A stretch of DNA of 64,000 nucleotides, from contig JAFZHD010000046.1 of assembly GCA_017555085.1 (NCBI GenBank), forward strand, positions 30,362 to 94,361. Direction: 5' to 3'. A program made the position numbers and the translations under genes. Shown piece by piece: positions 46,145 to 55,358 of this stretch. Positions within the stretch are counted from its first letter, which is position 1, and each line of letters begins with the position of its first letter. This stretch comes from Muribaculaceae bacterium. Lineage in GTDB: Bacteria > Bacteroidota > Bacteroidia > Bacteroidales > Muribaculaceae. The notes under the pieces are model-generated. The model saw only the letters and a program-made list of their open reading frames with translations. It did not search any database and was not told where the DNA came from.

Positions 46145-48895
46145 ATGAATTTGACAAAAAAACTAATAGTGGCGTTGGCTCTTTCAGTAGGCTCGTTGGC
46201 AGCCAATGCAGTGCCTGCCTATCCCGGCCTGATTAATGCCACTCAGCCCGACGGCACTACTGTCGCTGTGAAACTTCACGGTGACGAGTCGTTGAATTGG
46301 GCATCAACCCCCGACGGATATACATTGCTCCGCAACGGCGAGGGCTTTTGGTCGTTTGCGCGCCAAATGAAAGACGGCTCTATTGAAGCATCAGAATTGG
46401 TTTACCGCGGCGATGAGTCGGTGGCTGTGGCAAACGGCATTGAAAAGGGGTTGAAATACTCGGGCGCACAGCGATTGGAGTTGAAACAGCAAAACCTCGA
46501 ATTGAAGGGTAGTAGTCTGCAAGTTGAAGGTACATATCCCTCAACCGGCAAAAACAAATTGCTCTTGTTGTTGCTCAACTACTCCGATACACAACCCGTG
46601 TTTACGCAAACAAACTTTGACGCAATGATGAACCAAGAAAACTATGGTTCGGTTGGTTGCTTCCGCGATTATTATCTTGAAAACTCTTATGGCAAACTCG
46701 ATATCACAACAACAGTGACTCGTTGGGTAACACTCCCTTATGCCAAAGAATACTATGGCTCTGACCGCGCAATCGAGATGATTCAGCACGGCTTGAATAT
46801 TCTTGTCAGCAACGGCGAGTTGGATTTGCGCGAGTTTGACAACGACGGTGACGGCGTCCTCGACGGCTTGGCCGTAATTCACCAAGGTGCCGGTCAAGAA
46901 TACACCGGCGGTGCAAATGATATTTGGTCACATTCAAGCATCATTTATGGCATGTCGTTTAACGGTATTCAGGTGCGCCGTTACACCATTGAGCCCGAAT
47001 TGCTTGGCACAACAGGCAAGATGTCGACCATCGGCGTTATCTGCCACGAATTTGGTCACAACCTCGGCGCTCCCGACTTTTATGACACCGATTATAGCGA
47101 AAACGGCGGCGATTATCCCGGTACAGGCGTGTGGGACTTGATGGGTTCGGGCGCTTGGAACGGCTCTGGAAAGGGCGACCGCCCCGCAAATATCAACATG
47201 TGGCAAAAGATTCAACTCGGTTGGGTTAACCCCGTCGTGCTTGAATCTACACAAAAAATCACAGCCATGCCCTCGGCCCACAACAACCCTGTGGCATATC
47301 GCGTCAATACAACCGTCCCTGGCGAGTATTACATTCTCGAAAACCGTCAGCAAAGTGGACCATTTGACCAAGCTCTTCCCGGTCACGGTATGTTGGTTTA
47401 CCATGCCAATGAAGAAATCATTAAGAAATCGGTGGCCGACAACACTATCAATGTGGGCTATCCCCAAGGTATGTACACTGTGAGCGCATCGGCAGGGGAG
47501 GACCCCGATGCCTATGTTAGTTCATACGGTAGTGTAAATGACGCATCTGCACCTTTCCCTGGCAAGTCAAACATCCGCACCCTCAGCGATGCCTCTAAAC
47601 CCTCGCTCCGTTCAATCTCTGGCCGTTATTCTTACAAGGCGTTGACAAATATCGCCGAAAGCGTTGATGGCTACATCTCGTTTAACTTTACAGCAGAGGA
47701 AACACCAGCTGCGCCCATCAACCTCACAGCAACAGCCGAAAAAGGCCTTGTGACACTCCGTTGGGACATTCCTGCCGAAGCGGCAAATCAAGTGATGTAT
47801 TATAATGTGTATCGCAACGACGAGGCCATCGCGTTTACTCAAATGAACGAGTTTACCGACCGCGGTCTTACCGATGAGTCAATGGTGACATATCATGTTG
47901 ATGCCGTTTATATCAACGGCTTGATATCGCCTTATGCATCGGTGTCAATTCGCGTTCCTTCAAACATCATTACCGACATCACAGCCGATATAACCAATGA
48001 AGATGTGACACTTTCATGGGCTATTGAGTCGCGCTTGACACGCATGACAAGTTTTGACCCCACCCACAATGTAAACAGTTACAATGTGAAGTCGCTCGAC
48101 TTTGTGCATCGCTATCGTGCCGACGACTTGAAGGCATATAAAGGTTACTCAATTCGTCGCATTTCATATTTGCCCTATCAGTCACAAAAAGACCTTGCAA
48201 TCACATTGCGCGTGTGGGAGGCCGATGCCGATGGCTCTAACGCAAAAGTGGTATCAGAACGCGTTGTGAAAGAATTTGGTACAGCAATTTGGAACACAAC
48301 ATTGCTCACTCGCTCGGTAACAATCACAGGCGAAAAAGACTTGTGGATAGGTCTGCATCTCGAAACCACAACAGGTAGCATTCAAGTGCTCTCTGATATT
48401 GGCCCCAAGGTTGACGGTTATGGTAACTGGATAAAACTTGAAGGCGACACTTGGAAAGCCGACAATGTGGCTGCCGGAAACTTCTTCCTATATGTGCCAT
48501 TGACCGAGCCGACAGCTACCGATGTTGCTACTCTCGAAAGTTGCGGCACAGTAACCGATGTGGCGCTTGATATGTTCTATCCCATTGGTTATGCCATTTA
48601 TCGCGACGACCAGCTTATGGGCTGGAGCTCAACCCGCAAATGGGTAGATAACTCTCCGTTGAAAGGCGCGCACACCTATTCAATTGCCAACCTCTACAAA
48701 GGCGCAAACGAGTCGGTGGCAAAATCATTGGAAGTGACATTCGGCGCAAACGACATTGATGAAGTCAATGTAGCCGACGCTGCTGTTGAGGTAGCCCGCT
48801 ATGACCTTTGTGGCCGTCAGTTGGCACAACCTGCCAAAGGCGTGAATGTCGTGAAAATGAGCGACGGCACCGTCCGCAAAGAATTTGTGAAATAA
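46145..48895 (+). CDS. Secreted M6-family metalloprotease with T9SS-like tail
   Basis: M6 peptidases (immune inhibitor A type) are secreted zinc proteases. The 916-residue protein has a signal peptide (to about residue 21), a propeptide-like region with the DGTTVAVKLHGDE segment, and the zinc motif HEFGHNLGAPDFYD with H301, E302, H305 and D311. DNDGDGVLDG at about 232-241 resembles a calcium-binding loop. FN3-like and beta domains follow, and the protein ends with RYDLCGRQLAQPAKGVNVVK, which resembles a T9SS type A tail. Because a terminator stands just before it, transcription may begin inside the preceding gene or rely on read-through; no clear promoter is visible in the 81-bp gap. Confidence 0.88.
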   Translation: MNLTKKLIVALALSVGSLAANAVPAYPGLINATQPDGTTVAVKLHGDESLNWASTPDGYTLLRNGEGFWSFARQMKDGSIEASELVYRGDESVAVANGIEKGLKYSGAQRLELKQQNLELKGSSLQVEGTYPSTGKNKLLLLLLNYSDTQPVFTQTNFDAMMNQENYGSVGCFRDYYLENSYGKLDITTTVTRWVTLPYAKEYYGSDRAIEMIQHGLNILVSNGELDLREFDNDGDGVLDGLAVIHQGAGQEYTGGANDIWSHSSIIYGMSFNGIQVRRYTIEPELLGTTGKMSTIGVICHEFGHNLGAPDFYDTDYSENGGDYPGTGVWDLMGSGAWNGSGKGDRPANINMWQKIQLGWVNPVVLESTQKITAMPSAHNNPVAYRVNTTVPGEYYILENRQQSGPFDQALPGHGMLVYHANEEIIKKSVADNTINVGYPQGMYTVSASAGEDPDAYVSSYGSVNDASAPFPGKSNIRTLSDASKPSLRSISGRYSYKALTNIAESVDGYISFNFTAEETPAAPINLTATAEKGLVTLRWDIPAEAANQVMYYNVYRNDEAIAFTQMNEFTDRGLTDESMVTYHVDAVYINGLISPYASVSIRVPSNIITDITADITNEDVTLSWAIESRLTRMTSFDPTHNVNSYNVKSLDFVHRYRADDLKAYKGYSIRRISYLPYQSQKDLAITLRVWEADADGSNAKVVSERVVKEFGTAIWNTTLLTRSVTITGEKDLWIGLHLETTTGSIQVLSDIGPKVDGYGNWIKLEGDTWKADNVAAGNFFLYVPLTEPTATDVATLESCGTVTDVALDMFYPIGYAIYRDDQLMGWSSTRKWVDNSPLKGAHTYSIANLYKGANESVAKSLEVTFGANDIDEVNVADAAVEVARYDLCGRQLAQPAKGVNVVKMSDGTVRKEFVK

Positions 48896-48917
48896 CCACA
48901 ACCATCACCCCAAAAAT

Positions 48918-48957
48918 ACCACGCCCTTCCTGCAATAGCAAGAAGGGCGTGGTTTTT
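48918..48957 (+). terminator. Rho-independent terminator after the M6 protease gene
   Basis: A perfect 12-bp stem, ACCACGCCCTTC / GAAGGGCGTGGT, with a 12-base loop and a T run. Confidence 0.9.
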
Positions 48958-49035
48958 ATGTGCTTGTTTATAGACGATGAGGTCGGCGTATCGGGCGAAA
49001 GGCTGCAAATGTTAATATCGTGTAGAAAAATGGAC

Positions 49036-49066
49036 TTGTAAAAACGAGACGGTTGTTGTAACTTTG
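49036..49066 (+). promoter_or_regulatory. Bacteroidetes-type promoter for mutL
   Basis: TTG at 49036-49038 and TAACTTTG at 49059-49066 are separated by 20 bp; the mutL ATG at 49094 lies 27 bp downstream. Confidence 0.65.
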
Positions 49067-49093
49067 TTGTTTGGAATATTATACATAGAAATA

Positions 49094-50983
49094 ATGAGTG
49101 ATGTAATTAAATTGTTGCCCGACTCGGTAGCCAATCAGATAGCGGCTGGCGAGGTGATTCAGCGACCGGCTTCTGTGATTAAGGAGTTGGTGGAAAATGC
49201 TGTCGATGCGGGCGCTACAAACATACAGATTATTCTCAAAGATGCGGGCCGCACTCTCATTCAGGTGGTGGACAACGGTTGTGGCATGAGCGATACTGAT
49301 GCGCGATTGGCGTTTGAACGACATGCTACATCAAAGATTAAGGCGGCTGACGACCTGTTTGCGTTGCGCACTATGGGTTTCCGTGGCGAGGCTCTTGCTT
49401 CAATTGCGGCCATCGCCCAAGTTGACTTGCGCACGATGCGCCACGGGGAGTCGGTCGGTACACGCATCGTGATAAGCGGCTCGAAAGTCGAAAGCCAAGA
49501 GCCCGAGGCATGTCAGCCCGGCTCAAATATGATGGTGAAAAACCTGTTTTTCAATGTGCCTGCCCGTCGCAAGTTCTTGAAGAAGGACTCGGTGGAGTTG
49601 AGCAACATTATGCGCGAGTTTGAACGATTGGCATTGGTTAACACCGATGTGGAGTTCACGCTCATTCACAATGATGCCGTGTTGCACCAACTGTTGAAGG
49701 GCTCTTTGAAACAACGCATCTGTGACTTGTTTGGCAAGTCGCTTGACCATCAGTTAATTCCCGTGGCTACCGATACGCCCATCGTCAAGATTTCGGGGTT
49801 TGTGAGTCTGCCCGAGAATGCGCGCCGCCGCAATGCGTTGCAATATCTCTTTGTGAATGGCCGCAACATGCGCCATCCCTATTTCCACAAGGCGTTGATG
49901 CAGTGTTATGAGCAGTTGATATCGGCCGACACACAACCTTGCTATTTTATCGACTTCAAGGTTGACCCCGACACGATTGATGTGAATATCCACCCCACAA
50001 AAAACGAAATCAAGTTTGAGAACGAGCAGCCTATATGGCAAATTCTCGTGGCAGCTGTGAAGGAGTCGCTTGGAAAGTTTAACGCTGTGCCTTCGATTGA
50101 CTTTGATGCCGTTGATGTACCCGATATTCCTGCGTTTAACCCCAACGCCAATGCTGTACACGGAATTGATTTGGACACATCATACAATCCGTTTGCCGCA
50201 ACTGCATCGCCATCGTCATACAAGCCCTCGGCAAGCAGCGGAGGCGGCTCATGGCAACAAGAGCGCAAGGCTGTTGCACATGATTGGCAAAAACTGTATG
50301 AAGATTTTACCGACGAGCGAGTGGCGTATGGCGAATCGAGTGCTTTGTCGCAACTTTTTGGCGCAGTGCCGGCCGAGGAAAATGTGGGTCAGCAAGAAAT
50401 GTTTGACTCGTCGGCAAACGAGGCCATGTCGGTGATGCAGATAAAGAACCGTTACATCTTGTCGCCCTCAACATCGGGGCTGATGGTTGTTGACCAACAT
50501 CGTGCGCATATCCGCATATTGTTTGACCGATATATTGACCTTGCCGGAAGTGGCGCTCTTGCATCGCAGCGTGTCATCTTTCCTGAGGTGTTGCAATTGT
50601 CTCCGTCGCAAAATGTGGTGCTTGACAGCATTATCGATGAGGTGGCAACTCTCGGTTTTGACCTCGCTTTCCTGGGCGATAATGCTTGGAGCGTAAATGG
50701 CGTTCCGTCAGTGATAGGAGATATTAACCCGGTTGAGGTGTTGATGCAGATTATCGAGTCGGTTTCGGAGACGGGCGATGAGGTCGGAAACTCGTTGCGC
50801 GAGAAGATTGCGCTGTCAATGGCAAAAACATCGGCAATCAGAATGGGACAGCCTTTGAGTCAGTCGGATATGGAGCATCTTTTAAGTGATTTGTTTAAGG
50901 TGTCAACTCCTAATTACACGCCCGACGGACAGGTGGTTATAAGCAATATTTCGTTTGATGATATATCAAGATTATTCAAGTGA
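49094..50983 (+). CDS. mutL: DNA mismatch repair protein MutL
   Basis: MutL links mismatch recognition by MutS to strand removal. The ATG at 49094 gives MSDVIKLLPDSVANQIAAG, the classic N-terminus; an upstream TTG at 49064 overlaps the promoter and is rejected. The 629-residue product has the GHKL ATPase motifs ELVENAVDAGATN (residues 31-43), DNGCGMSD (60-67) and MGFRGEALASIAAI. A Ser/Ala/Gly-rich linker (about 365-400) joins it to the C-terminal dimerisation domain. The endonuclease motif DQHA-x2-E-x4-E is degenerate here: the equivalent segment is DQHRAHIRILFDR, without either Glu. The serine hydrolase gene follows after 4 bp. Confidence 0.95.
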   Translation: MSDVIKLLPDSVANQIAAGEVIQRPASVIKELVENAVDAGATNIQIILKDAGRTLIQVVDNGCGMSDTDARLAFERHATSKIKAADDLFALRTMGFRGEALASIAAIAQVDLRTMRHGESVGTRIVISGSKVESQEPEACQPGSNMMVKNLFFNVPARRKFLKKDSVELSNIMREFERLALVNTDVEFTLIHNDAVLHQLLKGSLKQRICDLFGKSLDHQLIPVATDTPIVKISGFVSLPENARRRNALQYLFVNGRNMRHPYFHKALMQCYEQLISADTQPCYFIDFKVDPDTIDVNIHPTKNEIKFENEQPIWQILVAAVKESLGKFNAVPSIDFDAVDVPDIPAFNPNANAVHGIDLDTSYNPFAATASPSSYKPSASSGGGSWQQERKAVAHDWQKLYEDFTDERVAYGESSALSQLFGAVPAEENVGQQEMFDSSANEAMSVMQIKNRYILSPSTSGLMVVDQHRAHIRILFDRYIDLAGSGALASQRVIFPEVLQLSPSQNVVLDSIIDEVATLGFDLAFLGDNAWSVNGVPSVIGDINPVEVLMQIIESVSETGDEVGNSLREKIALSMAKTSAIRMGQPLSQSDMEHLLSDLFKVSTPNYTPDGQVVISNISFDDISRLFK

Positions 50984-50987
50984 TATA

Positions 50988-52115
50988 ATGGAGAATATAA
51001 AGAAGATTTTAAGCATAGGTTTAATTATGGGTGCAGTGTTTGCGGCCCAAGCGGGCGCTAATGGGTTGGAACAGCGCATTGACTCGTTGATGCAGTCGCG
51101 TTATGGTGAAGATGAGCCTGGTGCGGCTGTGCTGATAATGAAGGGCGATGATGTGTTGTTTGAGCGCTACTATGGCATTGCCGATATGGAAACTCGCGAG
51201 CCTATAAGTTCGAAAACCACATTCAACATTGCTTCGGTGTCAAAGCAATTTACTGTTGTCGGCGCGATGACATTACAACAAAAAGGCTTGTTTAATATGG
51301 GCGATACTGTTGCGCGCTATTTTCCCGAATGGGAGAGCGAGATTTGGCAAAAGGTGACATTCAAGCATCTTGCAAGCCACACATCGGGCGTTCCCGACAC
51401 TCGCGACCGTTCAAGCCGTGAGGCGTGTGTGTATGCCGATGATTCGGTGTCGATGAGTTATATTCCGCATTTGTCGGAACTCGCGTTTGAGCCCGGCACA
51501 TATTATGACTATATCAACCCGACATTCATTATTATGGCAAATGCCATGGAACGAGTAACCGGCACGCCCTTTGTGCAATATCAGCAAAAAGAAATTTTTG
51601 ACCGCTGTCGCATGACCAAAACATATTATTTTGACCCCAAAGCCGTTGTTCCTCATCAATCGCATGCCTATGTGCCCGATGAAAACGGAGAGTGGAAGCA
51701 GTATGATTATGGCGAAGAAACATTCTTTGCGACACGCCCCGACGGCGGCATTTATTCGACTGCGCGCGATATGGCGAAATGGGAAAAGGCGTTGCGCGAA
51801 GGTGTGGTGTTAAATCAGCACTATTTGATGCGTGCATATCAGCCTGTGATTTCGGTTGCTGACAGTCCGCTGTGTGATTACCAACGCCGCCCTAATACTT
51901 ACTATGCGCTCGGCTGGTTTGTGGATAAAACTCCCGGTTTCCCCACCAAGGTTTACCACACTGGCGACAATGGCGGATATCAAGCCTATGTGGCAAAATA
52001 TCCTGAGCATGATGTGGCTATAATCGTGCTTGAAAACCGCAATGACAACGACCGCTGGTCGATGGCGGTTGAGGTTGATGCCATTTTGAAAGATGCGGGC
52101 GTATTTGCCGATTGA
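50988..52115 (+). CDS. Exported beta-lactamase-fold serine hydrolase
   Basis: This 375-residue protein (start ATG 50988, 4 bp after mutL; an ATG at 50955 overlapping mutL is rejected) has a signal peptide to about residue 22 and a class C beta-lactamase/DD-peptidase fold. The active-site motif is S83-V-S-K86 in NIASVSKQFT, the second motif is a Tyr-x-Asn in YDYINPTF, and VYHTGDNGGY replaces the KTG triad with HTG. Such proteins may be D-alanyl-D-aminopeptidases, carboxypeptidases or esterases, and true beta-lactam resistance is not implied. It is probably co-transcribed with mutL and ends at a long hairpin. Confidence 0.85.
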   Translation: MENIKKILSIGLIMGAVFAAQAGANGLEQRIDSLMQSRYGEDEPGAAVLIMKGDDVLFERYYGIADMETREPISSKTTFNIASVSKQFTVVGAMTLQQKGLFNMGDTVARYFPEWESEIWQKVTFKHLASHTSGVPDTRDRSSREACVYADDSVSMSYIPHLSELAFEPGTYYDYINPTFIIMANAMERVTGTPFVQYQQKEIFDRCRMTKTYYFDPKAVVPHQSHAYVPDENGEWKQYDYGEETFFATRPDGGIYSTARDMAKWEKALREGVVLNQHYLMRAYQPVISVADSPLCDYQRRPNTYYALGWFVDKTPGFPTKVYHTGDNGGYQAYVAKYPEHDVAIIVLENRNDNDRWSMAVEVDAILKDAGVFAD

Positions 52116-52135
52116 TTTCTAAACAAAACATTTAA

Positions 52136-52181
52136 CAAAAGCAGATTATTGAATTGTGTATCAATAATCTGCTTTTGTTTT
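52136..52181. terminator. Bidirectional terminator between convergent genes
   Basis: A perfect 17-bp inverted repeat (CAAAAGCAGATTATTGA / TCAATAATCTGCTTTTG) with an 8-base loop lies between the serine hydrolase gene (plus) and the AraC gene (minus). Its own T-rich and A-rich ends supply T runs in both directions. Confidence 0.9.
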
Positions 52182-52260
52182 ATTTGGTGGGGTTCGCTGT
52201 TGTTGCACTTTGGTGGCGGCTTGAATGGTGTGGTTAAACCGAATGTTTATGTTTTGCAGT

Positions 52261-53160
52261 TTATTTTGTTGCTTCTTCGCGAATTAAGCGAAATTTTCGC
52301 GGTGTAGTCCCTGTCAGGCGGCGGAAGTATTTGCCAAAGAACGATGCATCGGGAAAATTGAGCATGGCGCTGATTTCTTGCACGGTCATGGCGGTGTTGC
52401 GAAGCAGCAATTTGGCTTCGAGAATCACATACGAATCAATCCACTCGCTTGCTGTGCGGCCGCTCACGGTCTTGACGATTGAAGACATGTGCTTGGGTGA
52501 AATACACATTTGTTGGGCATAGAAAGTCACATCGCGATGTTTGTGGAAATTGGCCTCAACGAGCGTGAGAAAACTGTAAAGAATCTCTTCTTTGCGCTTG
52601 ATGCTTGTGCCGGGGTTGGAGTTCATCAAGGCTGTGTATATGCTCAGTGTTTCGTAGAAAATAGCCTCGCACAACGATTGGATGATTTTTTCCTTGAAGG
52701 GGTGGTCGTTTGCGCGGATTTTATCCATGAGCATAATGTGGAGTTGCTTTTGTGTTTCGAGTTCGGCTGCCGACAGGGGAATGACTGAGTCGTTGAGGAA
52801 GTGCATGACCGTGGGCAAAATTCGCGAGAGGGAGGGCAGGGCTCCATTGAGAGCGCCGAGTGTGACCACGATGAAAAATCCCTCAAAGTCGTGGCTTGCC
52901 GTATATCCCGAGATGGTGTGCCCCGGGCGTAAGACCATTAGCGAGTTGGCGGGGATAACCTTGTCGGAAAGGTCAACGGTGAGTGTCAGTTCGCCTTTTG
53001 TGCAAACAACCGATAAAACGAAATCAATTTTGTAGGGGTATTTTAGGTTTTTTACCGCATCAATGTTGTCAAAGACGATTATGTTGCGTCTTTGTTGGTT
53101 GTCTGAGAGCGATTGTGAAATGTTTTGCGCTTTCCACGAATTTGGGGGTAGAATATCCAT
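52261..53160 (-). CDS. AraC-family transcriptional regulator
   Basis: This 299-residue cytoplasmic regulator has an N-terminal cupin-like sensing domain (about residues 25-120, with DKVIPANSLMVLRPGHTISG) and a C-terminal AraC double helix-turn-helix from about residue 195 (VTFYAQQMCISPKHMSSIVK, then TVQEISAMLNFPDASFFGKY and FRRLTGTTPRKFR). The ligand is unknown. It is transcribed away from the DUF6377 regulator gene, with 138 bp between the two starts, and it converges on the serine hydrolase gene. Neighbours give no firm target. Confidence 0.9.
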   Translation of the reverse strand: MDILPPNSWKAQNISQSLSDNQQRRNIIVFDNIDAVKNLKYPYKIDFVLSVVCTKGELTLTVDLSDKVIPANSLMVLRPGHTISGYTASHDFEGFFIVVTLGALNGALPSLSRILPTVMHFLNDSVIPLSAAELETQKQLHIMLMDKIRANDHPFKEKIIQSLCEAIFYETLSIYTALMNSNPGTSIKRKEEILYSFLTLVEANFHKHRDVTFYAQQMCISPKHMSSIVKTVSGRTASEWIDSYVILEAKLLLRNTAMTVQEISAMLNFPDASFFGKYFRRLTGTTPRKFRLIREEATK

Positions 53161-53200
53161 ATTTAGAGATGTGATTTGGCAAAGATGTGTTAGTAATATG

Positions 53201-53208
53201 CAAAGTTA
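53201..53208 (-). promoter_or_regulatory. Probable -7 element for the AraC gene
   Basis: On the minus strand the sequence reads TAACTTTG, a match to TAnnTTTG, 40 bp upstream of the AraC start. No matching -33 element was found. Confidence 0.5.
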
Positions 53209-53252
53209 ATAAATGGTTGTATATAAAGGAGTGTGGCTATGCGATTTTTTTG

Positions 53253-53260
53253 TAAATTTG
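53253..53260 (+). promoter_or_regulatory. Probable -7 element for the DUF6377 gene
   Basis: TAAATTTG on the plus strand, 38 bp upstream of the ATG at 53299. It lies only about 45 bp from the divergent minus-strand box, so one regulator could affect both promoters. Confidence 0.5.
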
Positions 53261-53298
53261 TCGGTGTTATGCCCTAAACGCTCATATAAGGCTCGGAA

Positions 53299-54873
53299 AT
53301 GAAAAGGATAATGATGTTTTTTGCGGTGGCGCTATGTGCTGTGTTGGCAATGGCGTTGCCTGTATCGGACGGTCAAGTGCGAGATGTGTTGTCGCGCCTT
53401 GACAAGGAGTTGTTTGCCGGAGACAAATATATAAAAGCCCGTCAGTCGCGCATTGATTCGCTTGGCGTGTTGATGCGTGCTACGACCGATGGCGTGTCGC
53501 GATTGGCGGTATCAAAGGCGTTGGCCGACGAGTATGTTGGCTTTAATGCCGATTCGGCGTTGCATTATTATGATTGGGGATACGATTCGGCTATCGCTCT
53601 CGGCCTTGACTCGGTGGCTTTGTCGTTTCGCTTGCAGCGAGCAACGGTGTTGCCATTGGTGGGCTTTGTGATGGAGGCGATAGCAGATTATCGCAAGGTT
53701 GATGAGTCGCAGATTCCGCAAGGGCTGAAAGAGCCGTATTATGATGCCGGCCGTCAGTTATATTCCTATCTGTCATCGTTTTATGAGCGTTATCCCGAAA
53801 CGAGTGCCGAATGGGCTGAACGGTCTCATCAGTCGCAAGTAAAGTTGCTCGAATTTCTAGAAGATGGCTCTGCCAAGTATAGTTTGAATAGGGGCGAGGC
53901 CTATTTGGCCGAAGGCGAACCGCTTACCGCGCGTGCTGTTTTGCTCGAACTGCTTGCTCAAGTGTCGGAAAACTCTAATATGTATGCGCGTGTGTCGCAT
54001 AAGTTGTCGCAGATAGCCAAGGAAACGGGCGAAACAAATGAATATGTCTATTATTTGGCGCTGTCGGCAATAGCCGATATAAAGTCGGCCACGCTCGAAA
54101 TCATGTCATTGCAAGAACTTGGAGGCTATATGTTTGAATGTGGCGATATTGAGCATGCCCACTCTTATTTGTCGGTGGCATTGGATTATGCCGTGAGGTG
54201 TAATGCTATGATGCGCATGGCGCAGTCGTCGCAGGCGATGCCGCTTATTCAGAATGCACATGAAATGGAGTTGCAACAACAGCAAAACATTGTGTATGTG
54301 TTTATTGCGGTAATGGTGGTGTTGTTGATTGGCCTTGTTGTTGCGTTGCTGCTGTTGCGCCATGAAATGAAGCGAATGTCGGTTTTGCAAGATAATTTGC
54401 GTGGTGCTAATCAAACCAAAGATGTCTATATCGCACAGTTTTTGAGTCTCTGCTCAATATATATGGACAAATTAAACCAATTCAGCAAGATTGTGAATCG
54501 CAAAATTGCGGCAGGTAAGGTTGATGACTTGTTTAGAATGACCAAGTCGGGCAAGTTTGTAGAAGAGCAGAGTCGCGAGTTTTATGATGTGTTTGACAAC
54601 GCCTTCTTGCATATATACCCCACATTTGTTGAAGATGTCAATGCATTGCTGCGAAGTGAAGAGCAAATAGTGTTGCCCGAGGGTGAATTGCTGAACACAG
54701 ACTTGCGCATATTGGCGTTTATGCGACTCGGCATTGAAGAAAGCACGCGCATTGCACAGGTGTTGAATTATTCGGTAAATACGATTTATACCTATCGCAA
54801 TAAACTCAAAAATAAAGCTATCAATCGCGATAGTTTTGAGACCGATATTATGAAAATCGAGTCGATATCGTGA
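53299..54873 (+). CDS. DUF6377-type membrane-bound transcriptional regulator
   Basis: This 524-residue protein has a signal peptide (to about residue 20), a helical TPR-like extracytoplasmic region (about 25-320), a single membrane helix at about 334-354 (VFIAVMVVLLIGLVVALLLL) and a cytoplasmic part. The C-terminus, ending with LRILAFMRLGIEESTRIAQV and NYSVNTIYTYRNKLKNKAI, is a LuxR-like helix-turn-helix. The plan is that of a one-protein sensor-regulator, similar in layout to DUF6377 proteins of Bacteroides. The ligand and targets are unknown; the genes nearby are not obviously a polysaccharide-use locus. Confidence 0.8.
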   Translation: MKRIMMFFAVALCAVLAMALPVSDGQVRDVLSRLDKELFAGDKYIKARQSRIDSLGVLMRATTDGVSRLAVSKALADEYVGFNADSALHYYDWGYDSAIALGLDSVALSFRLQRATVLPLVGFVMEAIADYRKVDESQIPQGLKEPYYDAGRQLYSYLSSFYERYPETSAEWAERSHQSQVKLLEFLEDGSAKYSLNRGEAYLAEGEPLTARAVLLELLAQVSENSNMYARVSHKLSQIAKETGETNEYVYYLALSAIADIKSATLEIMSLQELGGYMFECGDIEHAHSYLSVALDYAVRCNAMMRMAQSSQAMPLIQNAHEMELQQQQNIVYVFIAVMVVLLIGLVVALLLLRHEMKRMSVLQDNLRGANQTKDVYIAQFLSLCSIYMDKLNQFSKIVNRKIAAGKVDDLFRMTKSGKFVEEQSREFYDVFDNAFLHIYPTFVEDVNALLRSEEQIVLPEGELLNTDLRILAFMRLGIEESTRIAQVLNYSVNTIYTYRNKLKNKAINRDSFETDIMKIESIS

Positions 54874-54980
54874 TATTTTAGTTTATATTTGCTGTAATAA
54901 TACTGTTTGCTAATTGGCTATAAATTAGTGTAATAGCAAATTAAATAATCTAAATATATTTATATTTTGCTTATATGTGC

Positions 54981-55011
54981 TTGGTGGGGTTGGAAAATCG
55001 TTGTAATTTTG
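54981..55011 (+). promoter_or_regulatory. Promoter without a downstream gene
   Basis: TTG at 54981-54983 and TAATTTTG at 55004-55011, 20 bp apart, fit the Bacteroidetes promoter pattern. No ORF with a credible start follows before the hairpin terminator at 55154, so it points to a non-coding transcript. Confidence 0.6.
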
Positions 55012-55017
55012 CATCGT

Positions 55018-55193
55018 CAACAAAGGGAAAGTGATTTTCCGAGACAAACATAATATAGGGTTAAAAATAGATTGTTAGTATTTAAGGTAAAAAATTGCAT
55101 AATAGTAAATGTGTTTTATGTTAGGTTTGTAAAATGTATTACCCTCGGGTAATAACAACAATGCCACCCCGTGAGGAGTGGCATTGTTGTTTT
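55018..55193 (+). ncRNA. Candidate small RNA
   Basis: A promoter-like pair ends at 55011 and a hairpin terminator covers 55154-55193, which would give a transcript of about 175 bases. The longest open frames inside are 7 and 23 codons, the longer one running through the terminator, so a protein is unlikely. Two further small inverted repeats occur: GGAAAGTGATTTTCC near 55026 and TTACCCTCGGGTAA near 55139. I cannot match it to a known RNA family. Confidence 0.45.
55154..55193 (+). terminator. Rho-independent terminator of the candidate RNA
   Basis: A 14-bp stem (AACAACAATGCCAC / GTGGCATTGTTGTT) with a 10-base apex, then TTTAT. It might also act on the minus strand for the RyR gene pair. Confidence 0.8.
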
Positions 55194-55358
55194 ATATGGG
55201 TTTGAGTTGCTGCCTTGTGAAAATGGCTATTGTAAAGTCGGCTTTGAGCATATGGTTTCCTATTGCGATTTCGGAGATGCTCCATGGGCAGTTGACAGAG
55301 AGCCGTCGGCCTAATAGCCGATGCAAGAGATTGACTCGCCCTGCCCACGGCGCTGTAT

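Noticed and set aside
50988..52115. True beta-lactamase resistance gene
   Set aside because: The fold and S-x-x-K motif are present, but the HTG triad and general sequence fit the broad serine hydrolase family; no resistance can be claimed.
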